From an uncultured Pseudomonadota bacterium (GTDB lineage: Bacteria; Myxococcota_A; UBA796; GCA-2862545): a DNA stretch of 63,730 nucleotides. The notes under the pieces are model-generated. The model was not told the DNA's origin. It worked only from the letters and a program-made list of their open reading frames with translations, and did not search any database. The stretch lies in NCBI GenBank assembly GCA_903861005.1, contig CAIOSP010000060.1, positions 1 through 63,730 on the forward strand. The letters run 5' to 3'. Position numbers and translations under genes: made by a program. Positions 1-9,247 of this stretch are shown here, one piece after another (position 1 is the stretch's first letter; each line of letters opens with the position of its first letter).

Positions 1-2
1 AG

Positions 3-131
3 TCCGCCAGCGACGAAGACATCGACCACCTCCGAGGTGGCCAGAGTATGATCCGCCAGATCGGCGCCGGTTGCCAAGACACCGCCAAGCCGGGAAAGCT
101 CAGCTTGGCCGATCCTCAGCGCCCTATCTGA
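3..131 (+). CDS. possible 3' end of a gene entering from the left edge
   Basis: One plus-strand frame stays open from the window edge to a TGA at 129-131 (42 codons). About three quarters of its codons end in G or C, which is more coding-like than the other frames I read by eye here. The translation starts near SASDEDIDHLRGG and ends DPQRPI; I do not recognise it. The opposite strand also has an open frame with weaker codon bias, so the call is tentative. Confidence 0.25.
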   Translation, partial: SASDEDIDHLRGGQSMIRQIGAGCQDTAKPGKLSLADPQRPI

Positions 132-147
132 TCGGCATTGGCCCTAG

Positions 148-170
148 GCCCGGTCGGTGGCCCACCGGGC
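148..170 (+). terminator. GC-rich hairpin between the edge ORF and the first lipoprotein gene
   Basis: GCCCGGT (148-154) pairs perfectly with ACCGGGC (164-170) around a 9-nt loop. It lies 17 nt after the stop of the putative edge gene and has no T-run, so it is at best a weak terminator or a leader structure for the gene starting at 225. Confidence 0.25.
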
Positions 171-224
171 AGAATTCGGTCACGCCGGTTCCCCGCCCGC
201 ATGGTCCGAGATAGACCGCGCGCC

Positions 225-3200
225 ATGCGCCACTCCTCGCCTTCGACCCGGGCGTCTGCCCTCGCCCTGCTCGCCCTCACCGCCTGCGTCCGCAGCGTCC
301 CGCTGGGCCCCGACGTGGGCGCTTGCGCCGACACGCCGGATGGCGTGTACACCTACGGCGAGATCGGGATCGGCACCTGCCTGGCAGGCCCCGCCGACGC
401 CCAGTTCCTGGTGCGCGACGGCACCACCTGGCTGACGGTGACCAACGCGGATCCGTTCCGCAACTTCACCAGCGGCAGCCTGCTCTCGATCGACATGTCC
501 GGCGTCGCGCGCACGCAGGAGCGCTACCGTCTCGACGAGCTGAACGCGCACGCGCTCAAGATGGAGTCGTTCGTCGGCCGCTTCGGGCTGGACGGCTCGC
601 AGACCAAGGCCGTGGTCGCGTCGCGCCTGTCGGATGGCAGCTACCTGCGCAGCACCGACGACAAGGTGTGGATGGTCGACCTGACCGACCCCGCCCACGC
701 GACCTACCAAGACCGCAGCTTCCTGTCGGTCGGCGCCGACCCGTTCGCGGTGGTGCCCGACAACGCGCAGGGTCGCAGCTACGTGCTCAACGCCACCGGC
801 AATTCGGTGTCGGTGCTCAACACGTCGGTCAGCCCGCCCGTGCTGCTCGACCCGTCGCCGGACAGCCTGGTCACGGGCGGTGAGCTGACGCGCGTGTCCG
901 GCTCCCAGGCCATCGGTGAGCTCCGCACGTCGCGCATCACCGACGAAGAGATCTCCCGCGCCGACCAGTGGACCGTCACCTACGTCGACGGCAGCACGCG
1001 CCTGTGGGCCCCCACCCCCTCCTCGGACGGTGTCGGCCTCGCGCGCTGGACGTCGGGCGGCGTGTCGTGGACCGAGTCCAAGCTGGGCGTGGAGCTCGAC
1101 GGCGGCGTCGCGGGCCTGTCCGGCACGTCTGACCCCTGGATCCTGGCGAGCGGCAGCGGCCTGCTCGCGTACTTCGCATCGGACGGCAAGATCCGCAGCG
1201 CGTTCACCGACGGCGACGCGGGCGACTGGTTGGTCGACAGCACCCCGGTGGTGGGTGGCACGGCCGCGTGGGCCGAAGTGCAGGGCGGCCCGTCGCTGAT
1301 CGACGTGAACGGCCGCGCCACGCTGTACTTTGATGGCCACGCAGAGGGCGCCACCGACAGCAAGATCGGCGTCGCCACCACCCTGGACGGCACCACCTGG
1401 GTCGCCAAGCCGGCGCCCGCGATCGAGCCCCCGACCGGCTTTGAGCGCGTGACGCAGCCGAGCGCGCTGCTCGATCCGAACAACCTCGCGGTGCGGGTGT
1501 GGTCGAGCGCGTGGGACGGCAGCCACTGGGTGGTCGCGCTCGCGCAGAGCGCGGACGACGGCCTCACCTTCGCCCCGTCCGAGGTCGTGCTCGACCTGGG
1601 CGTCGAGTCGGCCGCAGCACCCGTCGTCGTGGTGTCCGGCGGTCGGTACCGCATGTGGCTCACCGTGTCGCAGGGCGGCGCGTGGTCGCACGCCACGTCC
1701 TGGTCTTGGGACGGCGTGAACTGGTCCGACCCCGAGCCGGTCATCGACTCCGCCTTGCCGTTTGACGTGGCCGCGCCTCCGCGCGTCGGCATCCAGCACG
1801 CGGCCGAGATCTCGTGGCGCGTCGCGGGCGCGAACGCGGGCACGCTCGGCAGCTCCGCGTTCACCGGCGAACCCTACTCGGCGACCGGTCGAGGCTTCCA
1901 GCTGTCCGTCGCCGCGGGTCAGGTGACCGGCACCGACGTCGGCTACGACCTGGGCGGCGGCCTTGAGCCGGGCGGCCTGGCCGACACGGACGGCGTGCAG
2001 ACGCTCTACGCCACGGGCTGGTCCGATCTGGGCGTGCCGCGCCTGATCGCCATGCGCCTGGTCGCGGGCCGCTGGATGATCACGCGCGACGACCTGATGC
2101 CTGCGGGCTCGGGCGGCAACGCCGAGGGCGTGCGCAGCCCGGTCGTGTTCCGCACGGGCACCACCTGGACCATGCTCTACGCCGCGGGCCACGACTCGCT
2201 GTGGACCATGCGCCGCGCCACCAGCCCGGACGGCCTGGACTGGACCCCTGCGGGCAAGGACCTTCTGCCGGACCCGGCCTCGTGGGAGGCGGCCGAGGAG
2301 CTCCCCCACTCCGTCACCGTCGACGGCGACACCCTCACCGCCTGGTACTCGGGCGGCGACGGCAACCGCTGGCGCATGGGCCAGGCCACCAGCACAGACG
2401 GCGGCGTCACCTGGACCCGCGTGGGCGGCCGCACCGAGCTGTGGACCATGGACGTCGGTGATCCCGGCACGTTCGACGACTCCGGCGTGCGCGACCCGTT
2501 CGTGATGGTCGAAGGCGACGTCACCAAGGTCTGGTACAGCGGCTTTGACGGCGCCATCTGGTCGATCGGCTACGCGGAGCGCGCCGGCACCGGCGCGTTC
2601 GTCCGCCGCACGCCGCCGACCGCGATCGTGCCCGCGCCGTCGCTCTACGGAGCCGGCCGCACCTTCTCCGCGCTCGGCGTGCGCAGCCCCGTCCTGCTCC
2701 ACGACGGCGGCGAGACGACGATGTGGTACTCGGGCACCGACGGCGTCGCCTGGCGCATCGGCGAGGCCGCAGCACACGACGGCGAGCTGTTCCCGCGCCA
2801 GCGCTTCCCGCTCGCGGGCGACTCGTTCACGTTCGACACGCACCCCGGCGAACCCGGCCGCAGCCAGATCAAGCTCGGCCGCCAGGTCGGTCGCCTGCTG
2901 CTCCCCGGCGCGCCCGGCGGTCCCACGGCGGACGGCCCGTCCGCGGGCGTGCTCGACGCGTCGCGTGGCATCTTGTGGATCGTCAGCCACACGTTCCCCG
3001 GCCTGATCGCCGTCGACGTGCGCGACGACTCCACGTCCACGTTCGACGATCGCAACTACCTGGACATCGAGGCGGCGGTCCGCGTCAGCACGACCACCGG
3101 CCTGCTGGGCTTTCAGGACGTCGCGGTCGGCCCGGACGGCAAGCTCTACCTGGCCGCCACGCAGCCGGACTCGGTGCTGGTGATCGACCCGTCCAACCTC

Positions 3201-3605
3201 GTCGACGACGCGGACGACGACGTAATCGACGCGCGTGTGATCGGCGTGCTCCCCATGCACGACGCCACCGACGATCAGGGCGAGACGACGTTCGCGTTCG
3301 TCGGCGTGTCGGGGCTGGCGTTCGTGCCCGCCCAGAACCTGCTGATCGCCACGCACTTCCGCGACAACAGCCTGTCGATCTTCGACCTGTCGCTCGGCAC
3401 CGCCGGCGAAGAGATCCGCTACGTGCCCAACGTCGGCGAGAACCCGAGCGTGGTGCGCGTGTCGCCGGACGGTCGCTTCGCGGTCATCACGAACTACCTG
3501 GGCGAGGCCGACGGCGACGTGGCCGACTCCTCGCTCTCCCTGCTGGATCTGGCGCCGGCCAGCCCGACCTACCTCCAGATCACCACCCGGATCTCCAACC
3601 GATGA
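225..3605 (+). CDS. large secreted lipoprotein with Asp-box-like beta-propeller repeats
   Basis: 1126 aa from the ATG at 225, chosen because it puts a lipoprotein signal peptide at the N-terminus (hydrophobic LALLALTAC, lipobox Cys about residue 20). Most of the protein is repeats. From about residue 330 to 920 there are recurring Asp-box-like turns (TSPDGLDW, TSTDGGVTW, TTLDGTTW) alternating with WYSG-x-DG-x-xW-x-IG units, as in five-bladed GH43/GH32/sialidase-like propellers. Residues from about 950 on change to a YVTN/NHL-like pattern (VAVGPDGKLYLAA, VRVSPDGRFAVIT). It is probably a surface or periplasmic binding or scaffold protein; no catalytic acid pair could be assigned. The stop overlaps the start of the next lipoprotein gene (ATGA), implying translational coupling. 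Confidence 0.8.
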   Translation: MRHSSPSTRASALALLALTACVRSVPLGPDVGACADTPDGVYTYGEIGIGTCLAGPADAQFLVRDGTTWLTVTNADPFRNFTSGSLLSIDMSGVARTQERYRLDELNAHALKMESFVGRFGLDGSQTKAVVASRLSDGSYLRSTDDKVWMVDLTDPAHATYQDRSFLSVGADPFAVVPDNAQGRSYVLNATGNSVSVLNTSVSPPVLLDPSPDSLVTGGELTRVSGSQAIGELRTSRITDEEISRADQWTVTYVDGSTRLWAPTPSSDGVGLARWTSGGVSWTESKLGVELDGGVAGLSGTSDPWILASGSGLLAYFASDGKIRSAFTDGDAGDWLVDSTPVVGGTAAWAEVQGGPSLIDVNGRATLYFDGHAEGATDSKIGVATTLDGTTWVAKPAPAIEPPTGFERVTQPSALLDPNNLAVRVWSSAWDGSHWVVALAQSADDGLTFAPSEVVLDLGVESAAAPVVVVSGGRYRMWLTVSQGGAWSHATSWSWDGVNWSDPEPVIDSALPFDVAAPPRVGIQHAAEISWRVAGANAGTLGSSAFTGEPYSATGRGFQLSVAAGQVTGTDVGYDLGGGLEPGGLADTDGVQTLYATGWSDLGVPRLIAMRLVAGRWMITRDDLMPAGSGGNAEGVRSPVVFRTGTTWTMLYAAGHDSLWTMRRATSPDGLDWTPAGKDLLPDPASWEAAEELPHSVTVDGDTLTAWYSGGDGNRWRMGQATSTDGGVTWTRVGGRTELWTMDVGDPGTFDDSGVRDPFVMVEGDVTKVWYSGFDGAIWSIGYAERAGTGAFVRRTPPTAIVPAPSLYGAGRTFSALGVRSPVLLHDGGETTMWYSGTDGVAWRIGEAAAHDGELFPRQRFPLAGDSFTFDTHPGEPGRSQIKLGRQVGRLLLPGAPGGPTADGPSAGVLDASRGILWIVSHTFPGLIAVDVRDDSTSTFDDRNYLDIEAAVRVSTTTGLLGFQDVAVGPDGKLYLAATQPDSVLVIDPSNLVDDADDDVIDARVIGVLPMHDATDDQGETTFAFVGVSGLAFVPAQNLLIATHFRDNSLSIFDLSLGTAGEEIRYVPNVGENPSVVRVSPDGRFAVITNYLGEADGDVADSSLSLLDLAPASPTYLQITTRISNR

Positions 3606-5419
3606 AGCCGACTCTGGCGATCCTGCTGGTCGGGCTCACCGCCTGCGCCACCGACGACACGTTCTCCGGCTCGCTCAACACGCCCTCTCCGGTCGGCGTG
3701 CTCGACCCGAGCCTGGGCGGCCCGTTCAGCCACGCGGTCGGGTACGTCGGCGACCGCCACGGCGGCCGGATCCGCACGCTGGATCTGACCACCGGGCGCT
3801 ACCTGGCGGACGATCCCTTCGCGAGCTTCTTCCGCGGTAACGGCTTGGCCACCGGCTCCGAGCGCGAGCTCGCGGGCGTCGCCGCCTACGCTCCGGACGC
3901 GGACCACGCCTACGTCTTTGCGATCGACAAGCGCTTCAACCAGCTGCTGCGCGTGCCGCACGTGGTCGGGCGCGCCAAGGACGGCTCCCCTGAGGAGGCC
4001 GTCGCCACCGTCGCCTCGACCGACTTCACGGACGCGGACTCCAGCGGCGACTCGGCCAAGCTCGAGTCGGTGAAGCTCGACGGCGACACCGCCGCCGCAG
4101 AGACCTGGACGCTGACCAGCCACGGCGCGTGGTGGGAGGTCGTCGGCAGCCGCTCGGGCCTGCAGCCTCGCGCCTATGCGGACCAGCCCTTCCTCTCCAC
4201 CGGCGGCGCGCTGAGCTTCGTGATCCGTGGCGCGGCCACGTCGGGCGACAGCTTCGCGATCGTGGCGGACAATGGCCTGACCGAGACCGACCTCGCCGGG
4301 ACGCCAACCGAGCTGATGATCGCGCCCGATCAGTCCTCGCTCGCGCTCCTCGTGCGCGAGGGCACCGTCGACGTGCTCCGCCTCGTGGACCCTGCCACCA
4401 GCACGCTCGGCGCGCCCATCACGCTCGCCGTCGACTCGCTGCCCAACCGGGTCGCGTGGTCGTCGGACAGCAAGACGCTGTGGGTGACCGACCGCGCGAC
4501 GAACGCCCTGTGGTCGGTCGACGTGGCGTCTGGCGTGGCCACCGCGCACGCCACGCCCTGGCCCACGCAGGACGTGGCCGTGCTCGACGGCGACACGGGC
4601 ACCACCGCCTACCTGGTGGCCGTCGGCGGGCAGGAGGTGTGGGTGATGGACGCCGACGCCGACACGCTGCTCGACGTGAACCCGTCCACGCCCGCGGTCG
4701 ACCCGATGTTCTTGCGCTCGCCGGTCAGCGGCCTCGTCGCCGTCCGCGAGCCGTACCCGTTCCCGACCGACAACGAGGACCTCGACCCGACCGGACGCAG
4801 CGTCGCGGTGTCGCTCGCCAGCGGCAAGGTCGTGTGGATGGTCGAGCGCACCGGCTGCCTGGTCACCGACGGCCTGGGCCCGCGCACCGAGATCGTGTCG
4901 TCGACCAACTCGCTCGTCGACTACACCCCGGACTTCACGGTCTCCGTGCCCGGCACCGCGTACCTCGACGTGATCGAGGACGGCTCGCGCCACGTGAACG
5001 TGAACCCCTGCGGCGGCTTGGCCCCCGCAGAGTCCTGGATCCTGCGCTTCGACTCCGTGAGCCAGGCTTGGACGGTCGAGGGCACCGTCAGCGGCAAGCA
5101 GTCGGCCATCGCCTACGAAGACGCGCGCTACGTGTCCGACAACGCGCAGGTCCACTTCGCGATGCGCGCGGGCGCGCAACCCAGCCTGGATGGCTGGTCG
5201 CTGTCGTTCAACGTGCTCGACGGCGTGCTCGACGCTGAGGGCGACAACAACGAAGACGGCCTCCGCGAGCTGGCGATGGACCTGCCCGGCCGCCCCGCGA
5301 TCTTCTGGACGACCGTCGCCGGCGAGCCCCGTCCCTTCGTGGTGGCCGCGGCCGAGGCGAGCGACGTGGTGGTCAAGATCGACAGCGCCACCGGTCTCGT
5401 CGACTCCCTCTGGGAGTGA
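3602..5419 (+). CDS. lipoprotein with beta-propeller repeats, coupled to the upstream gene
   Basis: 605 aa. The ATG at 3602 overlaps the upstream stop by 4 bp and gives a clean signal peptide and lipobox (LLVGLTAC). YVTN-like strands (WSSDSKTLWVTDRATNALWSVD) point to a beta-propeller. Two parts of the protein resemble each other: AETWTLT...WWEV..SRSGLQ near residue 165 and AESWILR...WTVEGTVSGKQ near 475, each followed by a strand of the form S-x-x-GALSFVIR or DNAQVHFAMR. This is an apparent internal domain duplication. Function unknown; presumably it works with the neighbouring propeller lipoprotein. Its last 47 bp overlap the convergent SGNH gene. Confidence 0.8.
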   Translation: MKPTLAILLVGLTACATDDTFSGSLNTPSPVGVLDPSLGGPFSHAVGYVGDRHGGRIRTLDLTTGRYLADDPFASFFRGNGLATGSERELAGVAAYAPDADHAYVFAIDKRFNQLLRVPHVVGRAKDGSPEEAVATVASTDFTDADSSGDSAKLESVKLDGDTAAAETWTLTSHGAWWEVVGSRSGLQPRAYADQPFLSTGGALSFVIRGAATSGDSFAIVADNGLTETDLAGTPTELMIAPDQSSLALLVREGTVDVLRLVDPATSTLGAPITLAVDSLPNRVAWSSDSKTLWVTDRATNALWSVDVASGVATAHATPWPTQDVAVLDGDTGTTAYLVAVGGQEVWVMDADADTLLDVNPSTPAVDPMFLRSPVSGLVAVREPYPFPTDNEDLDPTGRSVAVSLASGKVVWMVERTGCLVTDGLGPRTEIVSSTNSLVDYTPDFTVSVPGTAYLDVIEDGSRHVNVNPCGGLAPAESWILRFDSVSQAWTVEGTVSGKQSAIAYEDARYVSDNAQVHFAMRAGAQPSLDGWSLSFNVLDGVLDAEGDNNEDGLRELAMDLPGRPAIFWTTVAGEPRPFVVAAAEASDVVVKIDSATGLVDSLWE

Positions 5420-6503
5420 GGCTACGGCGCGCCGGGTGAGTCGGTCGGCGCGGCCGCGGACGGCGCCATGGACGTGGCGGCTGCGCATCCGGCGAGGACG
5501 CCGCGTCGACGCTCCGCGGTCGCGCGTCCGGCGGCAGCACCACCTGCGTGAGCCAGTCGACCATCGGTCCGGTCAGGCGCGCGAAGCCCTCTGGGTTCAG
5601 GTGGCCCGCCGGGTCCAGCGCCACGTCCGCGACCTCGCTGTCCTTGAGCACCTCCGCAAAGCGCAGCAACGGGACGTGGTTGTCGCGGATCCAGCGGCCC
5701 GCGCGCATCTCAGGCATGGAGGGGGACTTCACCAGCTCCGCCAGCGGCGCGTCCATGCGCGTGGGCGCGTAGAGCGCGAACCGTCCTCCGCCCTGCTCCA
5801 CGGTCTGGACGAGGCGCGGCAGCAGCTCCGTGGGGTAGCGCGCCCAGCGCTCGCGGTCAGGGACCTGCCGTCCGAGCGTCAGGACCGTGTATTGGTAGAG
5901 ACGCGAGCGCTCAAACAGCCACTGCTCCAACGGGATCGGCATGGGGATCACGCGCGGCAGACCGCCAGGGCCCAACACCATGGGGCCAAAGCTGTACGCG
6001 TTGGCGCCGACCATCGTGGTGTGATCGGGGTCATTGCCCCACATCTCCCACAGCACGACGTCCACGTGTTGGCGGGCCATCGCGCGATGCAGCTCGTCCT
6101 CCTTCTGCCCGCCGCCGTAGGCAGGCTCCGCCGCCGACAAGACACACCATCGTCCCGGCTCACGCGCGTCCAGCTCCGCCTGCATGCGCGGTCCGAGCGC
6201 GGACTCGGGCGGCAGGGTCACGCCGTAGGTCACCGACGTGCCGAGCAGGAGCACGTTGATCGTCCCGGGCTTGGGGCAGGCCTCGTTGCGTCGATTCCCA
6301 CCTTCGTAGTCAGGCCACAGCGGCTGCCCGTCGACGAACTCGAAGCCGTGCGGCAGCCCCATCACCTCGGGTCGGGTGACCTGCAGACGAGGCGCGGGGC
6401 GGGCCAAGCGAAAGAGCGCCTCGGAGACGACGAGCGTCGCGGCGGCCACGAGCGCGATCTCGACGACCTTCCCGACGATGGTCGCCCCGGACCGACCTGC
6501 CAT
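5373..6503 (-). CDS. membrane-anchored SGNH/GDSL-like hydrolase
   Basis: 376 aa with one N-terminal hydrophobic segment (about residues 10-28) and no lipobox, so probably anchored with the catalytic part outside the cytoplasm. SGNH blocks are visible: LLLGTSVTYG (Ser about 90, block I with GTS instead of GDS), WGND (Asn about 157, block III) and LDPAGHLNPEG (Asp 297, His 301, block V). The family contains esterases and polysaccharide O-acetyl esterases; the substrate cannot be read here. The last 55 residues are Arg/Pro-rich, low in complexity, and overlap the convergent lipoprotein gene, so this tail may be a late addition from stop-codon loss. Confidence 0.75.
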   Translation of the reverse strand: MAGRSGATIVGKVVEIALVAAATLVVSEALFRLARPAPRLQVTRPEVMGLPHGFEFVDGQPLWPDYEGGNRRNEACPKPGTINVLLLGTSVTYGVTLPPESALGPRMQAELDAREPGRWCVLSAAEPAYGGGQKEDELHRAMARQHVDVVLWEMWGNDPDHTTMVGANAYSFGPMVLGPGGLPRVIPMPIPLEQWLFERSRLYQYTVLTLGRQVPDRERWARYPTELLPRLVQTVEQGGGRFALYAPTRMDAPLAELVKSPSMPEMRAGRWIRDNHVPLLRFAEVLKDSEVADVALDPAGHLNPEGFARLTGPMVDWLTQVVLPPDARPRSVDAASSPDAQPPRPWRRPRPRRPTHPARRSLTPRGSRRDRWRCRS

Positions 6504-6640
6504 GCTCGCAGCCCCCTGCCTCGCGCTGTAACACGCAACGCTGGCCAGCCTGTCGGGGTCCGTGCGAGGCCCGATCGACGTCGACGAGGTCCGCGGATAC
6601 GCCGCCTCGCGCCTACCTCCCGCCGACCGCGAGCAAGAAC

Positions 6641-7609
6641 GTGAGCGATCACCCGAAGTCCATCCCCGCCTACGCCTCCCGCCGCGCCTTCCTCCGCGAC
6701 GCGCTGGGGATCAGCGCCGCCGTCGGACTCGGATCGATGGTCGGAGGATGCGCTGATGGCGCCAAGGCCGCCGCATCCGATCCCACGGGCGAGCGAATGG
6801 ATCCCGAGGCGCTTGGCCTGCCCTACCGCCAGGACGACCCCACCTGGGGCGGCGACCTGATGTGGGATCGCGACCTGGTGATCCAGGCCGCCACCGAGTT
6901 GGAGGGCATGTCCGCGGCCGACGCCGACACCCTGCTGCGCAAGTTCAAGTCCGGGAATTCAATCGGCAACGAGGGCTGCCAGCTCACCTGCTTCGCGATG
7001 ATCCTGGCGCTGCTGGCGCCCTACCCGAGCGACCCGTGGACGCCGCGCAACCTCAACGTCTGGGCGCACAAGCTCCTGTACTACACGAAGTCCGGCCTCT
7101 CGATGACCACGCTCTTCGCGGACCTGCTCGCTGAGGTCACGGACGGCGACGTGCAGCTGTGCCTGAAGGAGGAGTACCTGCCGGGCGTCGCAGGCTGGCC
7201 CCAGATGTTCTGCGACACGTCCGCGCTCGTGCGCGCGTACCGCAGCCTGGCACCCGAGGCGCGCAGCCGGTTCCTGGTGATGATCAAGATGGGCACCTAC
7301 GACGACACCGTCGCGTCCCACTACGCGCTCCTGCACCCCAACGAGGAGCTCGCGGCCGACGACGGCGACCCGCTGATCCTCGACCCCGCCAAGCCCCTCG
7401 ACAACCGCGACCCGTGGCACATGTCGGACTGCGCCGAGTACATCAAGGGCGACCGCGCGATCGCCAATGCGTGGGCGCGCGACGGCATCGCCGACACGCA
7501 GCTCGGCGGCGTGTGGGTGTTCTCAAGGTGGAGCGACGGGCACGCCGGCTCGTCGCTCGAGCCGCTCATTCGTGCGTGGGCAGATCAGCTGGCGCAGCTC
7601 GCCCGCTAG
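6641..7609 (+). CDS. Tat-exported lipoprotein with C39-like cysteine peptidase layout
   Basis: 322 aa from a GTG at 6641. The N-terminus has a twin-arginine motif (SRRAFL, Arg 14-15), a hydrophobic stretch and a lipobox (MVGGC, Cys 37), so it should be exported folded and lipidated. The mature part resembles C39-like peptidases: DPTWGGDLM, then SIGNEGCQLTCFAMIL (candidate nucleophile Cys 113, second Cys 117), DPWTPRNLN, then a His (ASHYALL, His 227) and an Asp (PLILDP, Asp 248) in the expected order. The substrate is unknown. The 3' end overlaps the convergent flavoprotein gene by 44 bp. The C39-like assignment is by motif order only. Confidence 0.7.
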   Translation: MSDHPKSIPAYASRRAFLRDALGISAAVGLGSMVGGCADGAKAAASDPTGERMDPEALGLPYRQDDPTWGGDLMWDRDLVIQAATELEGMSAADADTLLRKFKSGNSIGNEGCQLTCFAMILALLAPYPSDPWTPRNLNVWAHKLLYYTKSGLSMTTLFADLLAEVTDGDVQLCLKEEYLPGVAGWPQMFCDTSALVRAYRSLAPEARSRFLVMIKMGTYDDTVASHYALLHPNEELAADDGDPLILDPAKPLDNRDPWHMSDCAEYIKGDRAIANAWARDGIADTQLGGVWVFSRWSDGHAGSSLEPLIRAWADQLAQLAR

Positions 7610-9224
7610 GGTCGAGGATGTGCTGCGCGATGCGGATGCCGTCGATGGCGCAGCTCACGATGCCGCCGCCAAAGCCGCAGCCCTCGCCCGCCGGGTAGAG
7701 GCCGCGGATCGACGTGGACTCGCCGCCCTCGGTGCGCAGGAAGCGGATCGGCGACGTCGTGCGCGTCTCGGGCGCGATCAACAGCGCATCGTCGCAGATG
7801 TAGCCGGGCAGCTTGCGGTTGAACTCGCGGATGGCGCCGATCATGCTCGCGAGGATGTCGCCCGGGAGCACGGACGTCAGGTCGGTGGCCTTCACGCCGA
7901 GCGGGTAGCTCGTCTTGGGCGCGTCGTTGCTGGGCCGCTCGGCGAACAGGTCGACCACGCGCTGGGCGGGCGCTGAGTAGTCGCCGCCGCCGGCGTCGAA
8001 CGCGCGCCGCTCGATCTCGTCCTGCCACGCGTAGCCGGCGAGCGGGCCGGTGCCGCCGTACTGCTCGGGCTGCACCTCGACGATGATCGCCGCGTTCGCC
8101 CAGTAGGCGCGCTGCGCCGCGAAGGACATGCCGTTCACCACGACGTGGCCGGGGTGGTTGATCGCGGGCACGACCATGCCGCCCGGGCACATGCAGAAGG
8201 TACGCGCAGTGGCGCCGACGGGCGGGTTGTAGGCGAGCCGGTAGCTGGCGGGCGGCAGCTCGCCGCGCTTGGAGGCCCCGTAGCGGGCGGCGTCGATCAC
8301 GGCCTGCGGGTGCTCGATGCGGGCGCCGATCGCGATCGGCCGCGCGACGGCGTCGGCGCCGCGCTTCACCAGCATGGTCAGCGTATCGCGCGCGGAGTGG
8401 CCGGGGGCGGCGAGCACGTGGGTGGCGCGCTCCACCGATCCGTCGGCCATGACCACGCCGCGAACGCGCCCGTCCTCGACGATCAGATCGTCGACGCGCG
8501 CGTTGTAGCGGACGTCGACGCCGAGCTCCGTCAGGCGCGCGCGGAACACGGGCAGGATGCCGCGCACCTTGTCGGTGCCCAGGTGCGCCCAGCCCTCCTC
8601 GAGGATGTCGCTGCGCGCGCCGAAGTCGACGAAGCGCCGGAGCACGTAGCCGATCTCGCCGTCGCGGCGGCGCGTGTAGATCTTGGCGTCGGAGAAGGTG
8701 CCCGCGCCGCCCTCGCCGAACACGAGGTTGTTCTCGGGGTCGAGCTCGCGCATCCGGCGCCAGAACCCGTTGACCGCCTCCACGCGCTCGGCGGTGGCGC
8801 CGCCGCGCTCGAGCAACACCACCGACGCGCCCGCCTCGGCCAGGAACAGCGACGCGAACAGGCCCGCGGGCCCCGCGCCGATCACGATCACCCGCGCGCC
8901 CTCGGGCCACACGACCTTCGCGGGCGCCGCGCCGTCGCTCACGCCGTAGCGGACCTCGTCTTTCTCGGTCCAAAGGCGCACGCCGGGCGCCACGCCCACC
9001 AGGGCCGCCTCGTTGTCCACCTCGACCCGGTAGACGGCGCGCCAGTTCTGCTTGCCGTGGCGGGCGTCCAGGCTCTTACGGATCAGGTGGGTCGCGTGGA
9101 TGGCGGTGACGCGCACGCCCAACATGGCAGCGACGGCCGCCAGGACCTTGTCCTCCGACACAGGCATCGGCACGTTCGGGACGAGCAGCGCCAAGACGAC
9201 TCCAGATCGAGGCCCGCGAGGCAT
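7566..9224 (-). CDS. FAD-dependent oxidoreductase of the COG2509 type
   Basis: 552 aa from the ATG at 9224. After an N-terminal alpha/beta domain of about 100 residues (HATHLIRKSLDAR, WRAVYRVEV) comes the dinucleotide-binding motif VIVIGAGPAGLFAS, then LLERGGATAERVEAVNGFWR and FGEGGAGTFSDAKIYTRR, all characteristic of the COG2509 uncharacterised FAD-dependent dehydrogenases. The C-terminus has a second FAD-contact region (LYPAGEGCGFGGGIVSCAIDG). Cytoplasmic; the true substrate of the family is not established. The gene is divergent from gap, 74 bp apart, and its stop lies inside the 3' end of the Tat lipoprotein gene. Confidence 0.85.
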   Translation of the reverse strand: MPRGPRSGVVLALLVPNVPMPVSEDKVLAAVAAMLGVRVTAIHATHLIRKSLDARHGKQNWRAVYRVEVDNEAALVGVAPGVRLWTEKDEVRYGVSDGAAPAKVVWPEGARVIVIGAGPAGLFASLFLAEAGASVVLLERGGATAERVEAVNGFWRRMRELDPENNLVFGEGGAGTFSDAKIYTRRRDGEIGYVLRRFVDFGARSDILEEGWAHLGTDKVRGILPVFRARLTELGVDVRYNARVDDLIVEDGRVRGVVMADGSVERATHVLAAPGHSARDTLTMLVKRGADAVARPIAIGARIEHPQAVIDAARYGASKRGELPPASYRLAYNPPVGATARTFCMCPGGMVVPAINHPGHVVVNGMSFAAQRAYWANAAIIVEVQPEQYGGTGPLAGYAWQDEIERRAFDAGGGDYSAPAQRVVDLFAERPSNDAPKTSYPLGVKATDLTSVLPGDILASMIGAIREFNRKLPGYICDDALLIAPETRTTSPIRFLRTEGGESTSIRGLYPAGEGCGFGGGIVSCAIDGIRIAQHILDPSGRAAPADLPTHE

Positions 9225-9247
9225 ACGGGCTGCAAGGAAAACAGCGT

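Noticed and set aside
180-3356. 1058-codon open frame antisense to the first lipoprotein gene
   Set aside because: It is a mirror of a strongly G/C-ending gene; the translation is Arg/Ala/His-rich with no signal peptide or motif.
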